A stretch of 64,000 bases of DNA from Bradyrhizobium sp. BTAi1 (GTDB lineage Bacteria; Pseudomonadota; Alphaproteobacteria; Rhizobiales; Xanthobacteraceae). The stretch is from NCBI RefSeq assembly GCF_000015165.1, contig NC_009485.1, positions 2,458,001 to 2,522,000 on the forward strand. The letters are read 5' to 3'. The position numbers and the translations under genes were made by a program. Below the pieces are notes generated by a model. That model was not told where the DNA came from, did no database searches, and saw only the letters and a list, made by a program, of their open reading frames with translations. This document shows, in pieces, positions 9,950 to 19,375 of this stretch; within the stretch, counting starts at the first letter, position 1; the number at the start of each line of letters is the position of its first letter.

Positions 9950-11284
9950 ATGAGCGCGCGCTTCGACGTGATTCTGAAATCCGGCACCGTGGTCAATCAG
10001 GATGGCGAGGGCGTCCGCGACATCGGCATTTCAGCCGGCCGCATCGTCGAGATCGGCGATCTCGGCACGGCTTCCGCCGCCGAGATCATCGACTGCAAAG
10101 GCCTGCACGTGCTGCCCGGCGTGATCGACACCCAGGTGCATTTCCGCGAGCCTGGCCTCACGCACAAGGAAGATCTCGAGACCGGCTCGCGCAGCGCCGT
10201 GATGGGCGGCGTCACCGCCGTGTTCGAGATGCCCAACACCAATCCGCTGACGGTGACCGAGGAGGCGTTCACGGCAAAGGTCGAAGCGGGCCGGCGTCGC
10301 ATGCATTGCGACTTCGCCTTCTTCATCGGCGGCACCCGCGAGAATGTCGAGCAACTGCCGGTGCTGGAGCGCGCCGAAGGCTGCGCGGGTGTGAAAGTGT
10401 TCGTCGGCTCCTCCACCGGCTCGCTGCTGGTCGAGGACGATGACAGCCTGCGCCGCATCTTCCAGGTGATCCGCCGCCGCGCCGCGTTCCATGCCGAGGA
10501 CGAATACCGCCTCAACGAGCGCAAGGGCCTGCGCGTCGAGAACGATCCGCGCTCGCATCCGGTGTGGCGCGACGAGGAGGCGGCGCTGCGCGCCACGCAA
10601 CGCCTCGTCAATCTCGCGCACGAGACCGGCAAGCGCATCCACGTGCTGCACATCTCGACCAAGGAAGAGATCGTGTATTTGCGCGACCACAAGGACGTCG
10701 CCACCGTCGAGGCGACGCCGCATCACCTCACCTTGGCGGCGCCCGAGTGCTACGAGCGGCTCGGCACCTACGCGCAGATGAATCCGCCGGTGCGCTCGGC
10801 CGACCATCGCGACGTGATCTGGTGGGGCGTGCATCAAGGCATCGTCGACATCCTGGGCTCCGACCACGCCCCGCACACGGCCGAGGAGAAGGCCAAGACC
10901 TATCCCGCTTCGCCGTCCGGCATGACCGGCGTGCAGACGCTGGTGCCGATCATGCTCGACCATGTCAACGCCGGCCGGCTGTCGCTGCAGCGCTTCGTCG
11001 ACCTCACCAGCGCCGGCCCCGCCCGCATCTACAACATCGCCCGCAAGGGCCGCATCGCCGCCGGCTATGACGCCGATCTGACGATCGTCGATCTCAAGCG
11101 CAGCGAAACCATCACCAACAAATGGGTCGCCTCGAAAGCTAGCTGGACGCCCTATGACGGCGTGCGCGTGACGGGCTGGCCGGTCGGCACGTTCGTGCGC
11201 GGCCAGCGCGTGATGTGGCAAGGTGAACTGCTGACGCCGTCGACGGGCGAACCGGTGCGGTTCATGGAGACGCTGCGGCCATAG
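9950..11284 (+). CDS. pyrC: dihydroorotase-like cyclic amidohydrolase
   Basis: This 444-residue protein belongs to the type I dihydroorotase branch of the amidohydrolase superfamily, which reversibly closes N-carbamoyl-aspartate to dihydroorotate in pyrimidine synthesis. Visible motifs are IDTQVHFREPG near residue 60, KVFVGSSTG, FHAEDE, VLHIST and GSDHAPHT near residue 300. The first His of the usual HxH metal pair is Gln here, a real departure described in the findings. I chose the ATG at 9950, which gives the usual start MSARFDVIL and has GAGGG just upstream; an ATG at 9929 with its own GGAG is possible. It is a single gene, not next to pyrB, so biosynthetic versus other cyclic-amide activity is uncertain. 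Confidence 0.8.
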   Translation: MSARFDVILKSGTVVNQDGEGVRDIGISAGRIVEIGDLGTASAAEIIDCKGLHVLPGVIDTQVHFREPGLTHKEDLETGSRSAVMGGVTAVFEMPNTNPLTVTEEAFTAKVEAGRRRMHCDFAFFIGGTRENVEQLPVLERAEGCAGVKVFVGSSTGSLLVEDDDSLRRIFQVIRRRAAFHAEDEYRLNERKGLRVENDPRSHPVWRDEEAALRATQRLVNLAHETGKRIHVLHISTKEEIVYLRDHKDVATVEATPHHLTLAAPECYERLGTYAQMNPPVRSADHRDVIWWGVHQGIVDILGSDHAPHTAEEKAKTYPASPSGMTGVQTLVPIMLDHVNAGRLSLQRFVDLTSAGPARIYNIARKGRIAAGYDADLTIVDLKRSETITNKWVASKASWTPYDGVRVTGWPVGTFVRGQRVMWQGELLTPSTGEPVRFMETLRP

Positions 11285-11396
11285 TGGCGCTGCGCGTCAA
11301 TTTGCTCCGTCATTGGGAGCGCGCGCTCTGACGCAGAGCGGGCGTCACGCTTCCCATGACCAGCGTCTGATCGTTGGCTGCGCTATTCGGGGCAGT

Positions 11397-11921
11397 TCAC
11401 CCGAACAGCTTGTCGATGTCGTCCTGGGAGATCGCCACGCCCGGTCGCTTCGGGCCTTCCAGCAAGTCCGGCGTCGTGCTCTTTGGGGCAGCAAGCTCGG
11501 CGGCCACCCGCGCCAGTTCCTCTTTGCCCCAGATGCGGACCAACTTGTTGATGTGGTCCTCCATGAACTTCAGCGACTTGACCACGCGCGTGATCCGCTG
11601 CCCGGTGAGGTCCTGAAACGCGCAAGCCTCGAACACCTTGTTGGTGCTGTCGACGATCTCGTCGCAGACCGCTGCGGTCTTCGGGTCCTTGACGTCCTGC
11701 AGCTTCCCGACGCTGGCGCTGATCGCCTCCATGCTCTCGAGGATCGCGTTGCCGGCGACTTCCGTATTTTCCACGATCGCGTCGAGGGTGTCGGTCATCG
11801 ACGCGAAGCTGCCCTTGCCGTCGCCTTGAAGAGCCGCGAGTTCGCGCCGCATGCTGCTAATCTGGCCGAACATCTCGACCAGGTAAGTTTTCAGCAACCT
11901 TTCTTCTTCCGGCGCAATCAT
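11397..11921 (-). CDS. cheZ: CheZ-like chemotaxis protein phosphatase
   Basis: This 174-residue helical protein would dephosphorylate CheY-P. The core CheZ signature FQDLTGQRI is present, with Asp104 and Gln108 matching the catalytic pair of E. coli CheZ. The C-terminal ISQDDIDKLFG resembles the CheY-binding tail of CheZ and the N-terminal peptide of FliM. It is about 40 residues shorter than the enterobacterial protein. No che operon is adjacent; the only other chemotaxis genes here are the two receptors about 8 kb away. CheZ is less usual in alphaproteobacteria, which often use CheY phosphate sinks. Confidence 0.88.
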   Translation of the reverse strand: MIAPEEERLLKTYLVEMFGQISSMRRELAALQGDGKGSFASMTDTLDAIVENTEVAGNAILESMEAISASVGKLQDVKDPKTAAVCDEIVDSTNKVFEACAFQDLTGQRITRVVKSLKFMEDHINKLVRIWGKEELARVAAELAAPKSTTPDLLEGPKRPGVAISQDDIDKLFG

Positions 11922-12649
11922 CAGAAATCCCCGACTATTCTTTCAACGTTTCCGTGATGGAGGCTTCACGAGACAGTTGCAAACTCCGGCCTGCTCGTCT
12001 GCGATGGATATTCCGATTTCGATGCGGCGGTGACCAGGTCGCAGCACGGTGATCGAGATCGAGCGGGACCTCGAAACAGTGCTTCGTCATCGTAGCTGAA
12101 CATTACCTAATTATTTGTCTGTGACGGTGCCCGTTCCGGGCAATTGTCGTTAGCTCGATGGTTCCGCCTTCGAAGGGGACGTGAAGGCCGTTCCTATATT
12201 TTGCGCCGCGAAATGAGTTGATCGGCTCCGCCCAGCCCGTCGGACGAATCAGCGTGCGATTTGTTTGTCAGGCGGACGCTCTCGGCCGCGGCAACGCCAG
12301 AAGGCGAAGCCGGCCTGGATCAGCGCGTTTGAGACGTGGGGTGGGCAAGGCAGCCGCCCGCAGGGCGGTCGCGGGCCCACCGTCGAGAGGCAGGCTCGGA
12401 GCACGATGGTGGGCACGGCGCGCGCGACAGCGTCGCATCAAACCATCAACATGGGCGCGCCTTTGCCCAGCCGACGCATCGCGACTCATGATGAGCGCTG
12501 AGGCCGGGGCTCGCAGATGTTGCCTCAGCCACTGCTGTCATCGCCGCGAAAGCAGGGATCCCGTACTCACTGGCAGTCGTGATGAACCGAGAGGTCACGG
12601 CGTACCGGATGCCGGCTTTCGCTGGCATGACGGCTGTTTTGGAGCCGTC
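11922..12649. other. 728-base stretch without a gene
   Basis: No convincing coding sequence is visible on either strand. The first 300 bases, upstream of cheZ, are comparatively AT-rich near 12100-12120 and may hold its promoter, but I see no clear consensus. The remainder (about 12340-12640) is made of intergenic repeat sequence described separately. Confidence 0.6.
12340..12640. repeat. composite intergenic repeat with inverted arms
   Basis: Two repeat units lie side by side. The first (about 12345-12480) contains GATGGTGGGCAC and a GCGCCTTTGCCCA segment that recur in the same order at about 62593-62643. The second is an imperfect inverted repeat with arms of about 34 bases at 12535-12568 and 12600-12633, sharing the core GCGAAAGC. 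Such sequences are dispersed between genes in Bradyrhizobium as I remember them; only the second copy in this window is directly demonstrable. Confidence 0.6.
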
Positions 12650-12916
12650 TTACTGCGTTGCCCGCGACAGCGAGAATTCGCCGTTGCGGACGCGCTCCGG
12701 CATGCCTTCGACGAAGGTCGCCACGGCGTCCTCGCCATAGGTGCTGACGAGCTCGGCGAGCGCGGCAAACAGGCTGGCCTGCGCCAGGCAGTCGCCATCG
12801 ACGCCGTCATGGCGCGCTTCCGCCCAGGCTTCGTTGAGGTAGCTGAGCGCGGCCTGCTTCTGCTCATGGTCGGGCAAGGCGGCGGGAAGGACGCTGAAGG
12901 TGACGGGATAGCTCAT
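12650..12916 (-). CDS. small hypothetical protein
   Basis: This is an 88-residue, mostly helical, soluble-looking protein beginning MSYPVTFSVLPA and rich in Ala, Glu and Leu, with no Cys pairs that would suggest metal binding. I do not recognise a family. The ATG at 12916 is preferred because the upstream in-frame extension is Arg/Pro-rich and looks non-coding. It stands alone between repeat sequence and the TIGR02301-type gene, and runs in the same direction as that gene. The frame is uninterrupted and its composition resembles neighbouring genes, so I think it is real, but no function can be offered. Confidence 0.55.
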   Translation of the reverse strand: MSYPVTFSVLPAALPDHEQKQAALSYLNEAWAEARHDGVDGDCLAQASLFAALAELVSTYGEDAVATFVEGMPERVRNGEFSLSRATQ

Positions 12917-13067
12917 TGAATTCAGTCTGGCGGGGCCGCAAGGCGCGTGGAATTCCGAACGCGGGCGCGCCGGACGAATGAGGTTTACCACGCAGGGCGC
13001 GGACGCCTAGGCCAGTTCTTTAGGAAAGGTTAACAAGGTTAACACAATCGTGGATAACGCGATCGGC

Positions 13068-13466
13068 TCAGTTGGCGTAGCGCGCCGTGAGATCGCGCGA
13101 AATCTTCGAGCCTTCGTCGATATAGCGCCGGATCGCGACCATCGCCGCCGGCGTGCAGGTCCGGTAGGTCTGCTGGAAGCCGTTATAGCCGCGGTTGAAG
13201 CCGGCGATCATGCGGGCGCGGCGGTCCCCCGCCGGCGTCTCCGCGTCGATCAGCGCCTGCATCTGGTTGCGCCATTTGGCGCCTTCATTGCTGCCGCAGA
13301 TGCCGCGAAGGTAATGCAGGGTGCCGAGGATCTCGGCCAGACGCTGCAGATCGCCATCGAACGGCGCAGCCGCGTCCTGTGCGCGCGCCGGGACGGCGGC
13401 GCAAGCCGCGGCGAGCATCAGGAGGGCGAACAGGCGCTTGGCGAAGATCGGAAACACCGGGGTCAT
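13068..13466 (-). CDS. TIGR02301-type exported protein
   Basis: This 132-residue protein has a clear signal peptide: charged RLF start, a hydrophobic run of Leu and Ala, and a probable cleavage after PARAQ near residue 30. The mature part has two Cys (in RGICGS and RTCTPA) that could form a periplasmic disulfide, and a helical body ending DLTARYAN. I recognise it as the alphaproteobacterial TIGR02301 family, whose function is unknown. The ATG at 13466 places the signal sequence at the N-terminus; the longer upstream frame runs through a palindromic repeat and is unlikely to be translated. A Nudix hydrolase gene precedes it. Confidence 0.75.
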   Translation of the reverse strand: MTPVFPIFAKRLFALLMLAAACAAVPARAQDAAAPFDGDLQRLAEILGTLHYLRGICGSNEGAKWRNQMQALIDAETPAGDRRARMIAGFNRGYNGFQQTYRTCTPAAMVAIRRYIDEGSKISRDLTARYAN

Positions 13467-13499
13467 ATGCCTCTGTGCGGTGGCGGACGCAAGGCGGGC

Positions 13500-13602
13500 C
13501 TGGAGCATGATCCGGAGACGGGGAAACCGGTTTTCCGAAACGACCATGCTCCGACAAAGAGGAAAGATCATGATGCGTTTCCGTCGAAACGCATCATGAT
13601 CT
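13500..13602. repeat. palindromic repeat overlapping a stop codon
   Basis: A perfect 16-base inverted repeat, AGATCATGATGCGTTT at 13565-13580 and its complement at 13587-13602, has a 6-base loop. A second short palindrome built around GGAAACCGGTTTTCC lies at about 13519-13533. The last two bases of the main palindrome are part of the stop codon of the Nudix gene at 13601-13603, so the hairpin forms exactly at the end of that message and could act as a terminator or stability element. Similar palindromes are common in rhizobial genomes as I remember. Confidence 0.75.
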
Positions 13603-14020
13603 AGAGCAGCGCCCGGGCGGCGGCAATGACCTCGGGCAGTCCGTCGGTGAGCTGCAGGCCGTCCAGGGCCGTGGGAACGCGCCACTGGGCGTCGTCCAGC
13701 TCATGGTTGAGCCGGGGCTCGCCTTCCTCCCAGTGCGCGGCGAATGGCAGGATGACGTAATGGCCGCCGCTCCCCGCAGGCGGCAACACCTCGCGCCAGC
13801 CGGCGAGGCCGATGACGGCGATCCTGAGCCCTGTCTCCTCCAGGACCTCGCGCGCGACAGCCTCGTGCAGGCTTTCGCCGAATTCCACCCGGCCCCCCGG
13901 CAAGGTATAGACGCCCCGGGCGGGGGACCGCGCCCGGCGCACCAGCAGGATCTTGCCCTGCCGGAAGATTGCGGCGCTGACGGCGAGCTGGGGATGGCGC
14001 GGAGGTGCGGGGTCGTTCAT
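13601..14020 (-). CDS. Nudix hydrolase
   Basis: This 139-residue protein has a complete Nudix box: GGRVEFGESLHEAV followed by AREVLEETGL, near residues 46-70. It would hydrolyse a nucleoside diphosphate linked to another group; the compact size and the leading LLVRR strand resemble MutT-like housecleaning enzymes and NADH-pyrophosphatase-related proteins, but the substrate is not evident. The ATG at 14020 is chosen because the body of the domain begins directly after it. The gene ends inside a palindromic repeat, and the exported TIGR02301-type gene follows on the same strand after that repeat. Confidence 0.85.
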   Translation of the reverse strand: MNDPAPPRHPQLAVSAAIFRQGKILLVRRARSPARGVYTLPGGRVEFGESLHEAVAREVLEETGLRIAVIGLAGWREVLPPAGSGGHYVILPFAAHWEEGEPRLNHELDDAQWRVPTALDGLQLTDGLPEVIAAARALL

Positions 14021-14087
14021 CGCAAGGCGGCTCCATGAGGGGGCACCGTAACGTGAAGACCGTCGCTCCGCAGCTCCGTTCTGCGGA

Positions 14088-14642
14088 TCAGAAGCTCGCC
14101 ATGATGGCGTCGACGGCGTCGACCTCATCGACTTCCGCCACCGGTTCCGGATCGAACTCGATGTCGCCATTGATGATGCCGCCGGCCTGCGACACCAACG
14201 GCTTGACCCAGCCTGCGGCCTGCTCGGCAAGCTTGGCCTTGGTGGCGTCCTGCTTGGCCTCGCGCATGGCGCTGCCGACCGCCAGCAGGATGTCGGTCAT
14301 GGTCTTCGTGATATGGTCGAATTTGTCGCGAATTGACGGATCGGCCTGCTCATAGGCCTCGATGACGAGATCTCGGGCCTTGAAATTGGTGTGCGTGAAG
14401 TGTTCTGGATAGGTCAGCGGCGACCACGCCAGAAAATCCTCGGCGCATTCCGGAATGTCGGGAATCATTTCGAGCAGCATCACGGCTTCGTTGAAATGAT
14501 TCAGATAGTCGGTGGCGAGGCCGGTGCGTGGGTTGATGTTGGCAGCACGCAGGATCGCGGCGCGCGCCGGATCAATGGCGCTGCCCGCCGGTCGTTGGGT
14601 CGTGCGATCGGAAGGCACGGATTGGGTCGCCGCTGCAGTCAT
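14088..14642 (-). CDS. hypothetical protein
   Basis: This protein of about 184 residues is unrecognised. Its N-terminus is Thr/Ala-rich and probably disordered. The central part, with LNHFNEAVMLLEMIPD and a following Trp/Phe-rich segment, looks globular and helical. The C-terminus is strongly acidic (FDPEPVAEVDEVDAVDA). No membrane segment or Cys cluster is present. A TTG at 14660 would add 6 residues; neither start has a convincing ribosome site, so the start is uncertain. It is divergent from the SRAP gene, with about 60 bases between the starts. A cytoplasmic, possibly regulatory role is a guess. Confidence 0.65.
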   Translation of the reverse strand: MTAAATQSVPSDRTTQRPAGSAIDPARAAILRAANINPRTGLATDYLNHFNEAVMLLEMIPDIPECAEDFLAWSPLTYPEHFTHTNFKARDLVIEAYEQADPSIRDKFDHITKTMTDILLAVGSAMREAKQDATKAKLAEQAAGWVKPLVSQAGGIINGDIEFDPEPVAEVDEVDAVDAIMASF

Positions 14643-14704
14643 CGGCTGCAGTGTTCGCAACCGGAGTTAAAAGGTGCTGAACACACGACGATTTGAGTGA
14701 GATT

Positions 14705-15475
14705 ATGTGTGGACGTTTCGTGATCACTTCACCTCCGGCAGCGCTCCGGCAAATCTTCGGCTACGAGGAGCAACCGAACTTTCCGCCGCGCCACAACATC
14801 GCGCCAACGCAGCCGATTCCCGTAATTTTGCTGGATCAGGACATCAGGCATTTTCGCCTGATGCGCTGGGGCTTCATGCCGGCGTGGGTCAAGGATCCCC
14901 GTAGTTTCACGCTCCTGATCAATGCGCGTTCGGAGACCGTACGCGAGAAGCCCGCGTTCAAGAATGCGATACGGCGGCGGCGCGTTCTTGTGCCCGCCGA
15001 TGGATATTACGAGTGGCAACTGATCGATGGTCGCAAGCGGCCATTCTTCATTCATCGTCGTGATCGCGCGCCGCTGGGGTTTGCGGCGCTCGCGGAAACC
15101 TGGATGGGACCCAATGGCGAGGAGGTCGATACGGTCGCGATCGTCACCGCGGCGGCAAGTTCCGATCTCGCGGCGTTGCATCACCGTGTTCCCGTGACGA
15201 TCAGGCCGAACGATTTCTCGCTCTGGCTCGACTGCCGCGCGGATGATGCCGACGACGTGATGCATCTGATGGTCGCGCCCGAATTGGGCGAGTTCGCCTG
15301 GTACGAGGTGTCGACGCGCGTCAACGCGGTCGCCAACGACGATGAGCAATTATTGCTGCCGATGACCGACGAGATGCGCGCCGCTGAAGACGCGCAGCGC
15401 AAACCGGCAAAGAAGGTTGTGTCTAGAAAAAATACAACCTCTGCCGCCGATGATGGGCAGGGGAGCCTGTTCTGA
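14705..15475 (+). CDS. SRAP-domain protein (HMCES/YedK-type abasic-site shield)
   Basis: This 256-residue protein would form a covalent thiazolidine crosslink with abasic sites in single-stranded DNA. It starts MCGRF, and Cys2 must be N-terminal after Met removal for catalysis, which fixes the start at the ATG at 14705 rather than an in-frame upstream start at 14693. Other conserved elements are NIAPTQ, MRWGFMPAW, INARSET with Asn73, PADGYYEW with Glu103, and the His pair before RVP near residue 160. The C-terminal 25 residues are basic and probably disordered. It is divergent from the hypothetical gene at 14088-14642. In other bacteria such genes often accompany SOS or translesion genes, but none is here. 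Confidence 0.92.
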   Translation: MCGRFVITSPPAALRQIFGYEEQPNFPPRHNIAPTQPIPVILLDQDIRHFRLMRWGFMPAWVKDPRSFTLLINARSETVREKPAFKNAIRRRRVLVPADGYYEWQLIDGRKRPFFIHRRDRAPLGFAALAETWMGPNGEEVDTVAIVTAAASSDLAALHHRVPVTIRPNDFSLWLDCRADDADDVMHLMVAPELGEFAWYEVSTRVNAVANDDEQLLLPMTDEMRAAEDAQRKPAKKVVSRKNTTSAADDGQGSLF

Positions 15476-15558
15476 GGCGGATGCATTGTGGACCACTGGG
15501 TCCTCCGCTGTCGCGGAGGAGCAGAGCGTAGACCATCACGTCCAGACCGGGATGCGGC

Positions 15559-16140
15559 CTATGTGAAGATCCTCAGCGCCGCGTGCTGCAGCAGCATGAT
15601 CGTCTTGGCGTCCTGGATGCGGCCATCGGTGATCATCGCCAGCGCGTCGTCGAGGGCAAGCTCCAGCACCTCGATCTCCTCGCCCTCATGCGCCAGCCCG
15701 CCGCCGGCGCTCACGCGCATCTGCGGCTCGTAGGCGGCGACGAAGAAGTGGATCTTCTCGGTGACGACGCCCGGACTCATGAACGCCTCGAACACGAATT
15801 GCACGTCGTGCAGCCGGAACCCGGTTTCCTCCTCGGCCTCGAGGCGGATGCGCTCCTCCGGCGAGGCATCATCGAGCAGCCCCGCGGCGGCCTCGATGAG
15901 GAGATCGTCGTAGCCGTTGACGAAGGCGGGGTAGCGGAACTGCTTGACCAGGATCACGCTGCGCTGGGCGAGATTGTAGGGCAGGATCGCCGCCGCATTG
16001 CCGCGGTCGAACACGTCGCGGCTCTGCATCTGCCAGCTGCCGTCGTCGCGTCGCCATTCGAACTTGGTTGAAGTCAGCGTACCATAGTGATCGGAGAGCA
16101 CGCGCGTCTCGTGCACGCGGATGCGGTTCGAGATGCTCAT
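15559..16140 (-). CDS. nudK: NudK-like Nudix pyrophosphatase
   Basis: This 193-residue protein matches E. coli NudK (GDP-mannose pyrophosphatase, of the ADP-ribose pyrophosphatase group) along its length. Shared features include the LSDHYGTL start region, DRGNAAAILPYN, VKQFRYPAFVNGYDD, the modified Nudix box AAAGLLDDASPEER with EAEEETGF, the MSPGVVTEKIHFF segment, and the C-terminal GRIQDAKT. The Nudix box has a longer glycine-glutamate spacing than the canonical one, as in NudK. It is the last gene of an operon with sua5, an FAD-linked dehydrogenase and a GNAT gene, starting 9 bases after the GNAT stop. Confidence 0.85.
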   Translation of the reverse strand: MSISNRIRVHETRVLSDHYGTLTSTKFEWRRDDGSWQMQSRDVFDRGNAAAILPYNLAQRSVILVKQFRYPAFVNGYDDLLIEAAAGLLDDASPEERIRLEAEEETGFRLHDVQFVFEAFMSPGVVTEKIHFFVAAYEPQMRVSAGGGLAHEGEEIEVLELALDDALAMITDGRIQDAKTIMLLQHAALRIFT

Positions 16141-16149
16141 GCTGAACCT

Positions 16150-16605
16150 CTATTTCATTCCGGGAGTCGGCGGGCGGCCGTCGAGCCATTTCGAGAACAC
16201 CACGCTGTCCTGCACCGCATAATCGAGCGTCTGGTAGAACGCCTGCACCTTCGTATTGTCGCCGCGCACCATCAGCATCAGCTTGGCGATGCCGCGGGCG
16301 CGCAGCCAGTCCTCAGCGGCAGCCATGATGGCGCGGCCCAGGTCGCGGCCGCGATGATCGGGATCGACGCTGACGTAATAGACCCAGCCGCGATGGCCGT
16401 CATGGCCGACCATCGCGGACGCCGCGATGGCGCCGCCGACGCGGCCGACCAGGACGGTGGCATTGTCGCCGCGGCGGGCGAGCGCGATGTCGGCAGCCGG
16501 ATCGTTCCACGGCCGCGTCAGCCCGCAGCGCTGCCACAGCGCGATGATGGCGGGCACGTCGGCATCGGTGATGTCGGAGATCACGAGAAGAGGGGCGGTG
16601 TCCAT
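16150..16605 (-). CDS. GNAT acetyltransferase (YpeA-like)
   Basis: This 151-residue single-domain acetyltransferase has the acetyl-CoA-binding motif A as VSVDPDHRGRDLGRAIMAAAE, near residues 79-99, and the C-terminal GDNTKVQAFYQTLDYA typical of the YpeA/RimI-like group. The acceptor substrate is unknown. It is cytoplasmic, with no membrane segment. It is third in the operon sua5 - FAD dehydrogenase - GNAT - nudK, starting 15 bases after the dehydrogenase stop. Presence of Sua5 (tRNA t6A synthesis) upstream does not by itself imply an RNA or ribosomal substrate. Confidence 0.85.
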   Translation of the reverse strand: MDTAPLLVISDITDADVPAIIALWQRCGLTRPWNDPAADIALARRGDNATVLVGRVGGAIAASAMVGHDGHRGWVYYVSVDPDHRGRDLGRAIMAAAEDWLRARGIAKLMLMVRGDNTKVQAFYQTLDYAVQDSVVFSKWLDGRPPTPGMK

Positions 16606-16620
16606 GAGTGCGCTGAGACC

Positions 16621-18048
<1,428 letters not shown>

Positions 18049-18066
18049 CGTGGGTCGTTTCCAGTG

Positions 18067-19068
18067 TTATCGCGGCGCGGCGGCGCGGCGCAGCCGGTCG
18101 TTGATGGCCTCGCCCAGCCCGTCATCCGGGATCGGCATCACGGCGATGCTGCGCGCCCCCTTGGCGTCGAGGCTGCGAAGATAGCCGAAAAGATGCGTCG
18201 CCGCCTCCGCCGGATCGCCGGACGGCGACAGGTTCAGCATGGCCGCGGCGTCGGCCGCCCCGGGGATCGCCACCGGGCCGAACGCGAGCAGCGCTTCGTC
18301 CGGCGCGACCTCCGTCGCGGCGAGGCGCACCGCAGCGCGCGGGGCGTAATGCGAGGCGAGCATGCCCGGCGCCAGCGGCTGCTCGGAGGCCTGCGCCTCG
18401 GCGGCGGCAGCTCGGGCCAAAGGGCGGCCGAGCACCGCCTCGATCGCCTCGCGCGGGACGCCGCCCGGGCGCAGCAAAGTGGGTTCGTCAAAGCAGCCGA
18501 TGATGGTCGATTCGACGCCGACCTCGACCGCGCCGCCATCCAGGATCAGGTCGATCCGGCCGTCCAGGTCCGCCGCGACATGCGCCGCCATGGTCGGTGA
18601 CACATGTCCGGAGATGTTGGCCGAGGGCGCCACCACGGCGCCGCCGAAGGCCGCGAGCAGCGCGCGCGCAACCGGATGCGCGGGCACGCGAATCGCAACT
18701 GTATCGAGCCCGGCCGTGGCGAGATCGGCCACCGGACACCCCTCCGCCTGCGGCAGCACCAGGGTCAGCGGTCCGGGCCAGAACGCCTGGGCGAGGCGTT
18801 CCGCAACGGCATCGAAGCGGCCGATCCGGCGCGCCGCGGCGACGTCGGCCACATGGGCGATCAAAGGATTGAAGGCCGGCCGGCCCTTGGCCTGGTAGAG
18901 CCGGGTGATCGCCGCGGCGTTGCTGGCATCGGCGCCGAGCCCATAGACGGTCTCGGTCGGGAACGCCACCAGCCCGCCACGCGCGAACACGGCCGCGGCG
19001 GCGGCGATTCCGGTCGCGTCGGCGGGCAGGATCCTGGTCTCGATCGCGATGGTCTCGGGCGCGGGCAT
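18067..19068 (-). CDS. sua5: L-threonylcarbamoyladenylate synthase (Sua5)
   Basis: This enzyme condenses L-threonine, bicarbonate and ATP to threonylcarbamoyl-AMP, the first step of the universal tRNA modification t6A. The N-terminal YrdC domain shows FPTETVYGLGADA, the KGRPAFNPLIAHV motif and VAPSANISGHVSPT. About 100 further residues at the C-terminus, after a linker containing APGMLASHYAPRA, form the Sua5 domain, so this is the longer Sua5 type (about 333 residues) rather than TsaC. The ATG at 19068 is preceded immediately by an in-frame TTG. It leads an operon with the FAD dehydrogenase, a GNAT and nudK. Confidence 0.93.
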   Translation of the reverse strand: MPAPETIAIETRILPADATGIAAAAAVFARGGLVAFPTETVYGLGADASNAAAITRLYQAKGRPAFNPLIAHVADVAAARRIGRFDAVAERLAQAFWPGPLTLVLPQAEGCPVADLATAGLDTVAIRVPAHPVARALLAAFGGAVVAPSANISGHVSPTMAAHVAADLDGRIDLILDGGAVEVGVESTIIGCFDEPTLLRPGGVPREAIEAVLGRPLARAAAAEAQASEQPLAPGMLASHYAPRAAVRLAATEVAPDEALLAFGPVAIPGAADAAAMLNLSPSGDPAEAATHLFGYLRSLDAKGARSIAVMPIPDDGLGEAINDRLRRAAAPR

Positions 19069-19298
19069 CAAGGGAGCTGGATGATGGTGATTTTGCTGTC
19101 CGGCTATAGCGGGCGGAGCGGTTCGAATGAAGCGCGCAAATGCGGCGCTGGGCTGCGCCCGCGCCAGGTCCTTCCCTCAAAGTCTCGACGCCTCAAGCAG
19201 TTAACCCATCGTCCTGACATCGGCAATTTCGATGCGATTTCCTGCCTCGTGTGCCTTGCGGAGATGGAAACCCGAGGCTATAAGCCGGCTTCCCAAGT

Positions 19299-19375
19299 CG
19301 GAGCGTGGCTCAGCCCGGTAGAGCACTGCGTTCGGGACGCAGGGGTCGCAGGTTCGAATCCTGCCGCTCCGACCA
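19299..19375 (+). tRNA. tRNA-Pro (anticodon CGG)
   Basis: The 77-base cloverleaf is complete. The acceptor stem pairs CGGAGCG with CGCTCCG. The D arm is GCTC...GAGC. The anticodon stem CTGCG/CGCAG encloses the loop TTCGGGA, giving anticodon CGG for codon CCG. The T arm is GCAGG-TTCGAAT-CCTGC. A discriminator A is followed by an encoded CCA at 19373-19375. It stands alone between sua5 and a MarR gene, and I see no integrase or direct repeat of its 3' end in the window. Confidence 0.97.

Noticed and set aside
19299..19375. tRNA-Pro as an integration site for a genomic island
   Set aside because: No integrase gene, direct repeat of the tRNA 3' end, or composition change is visible on either side.
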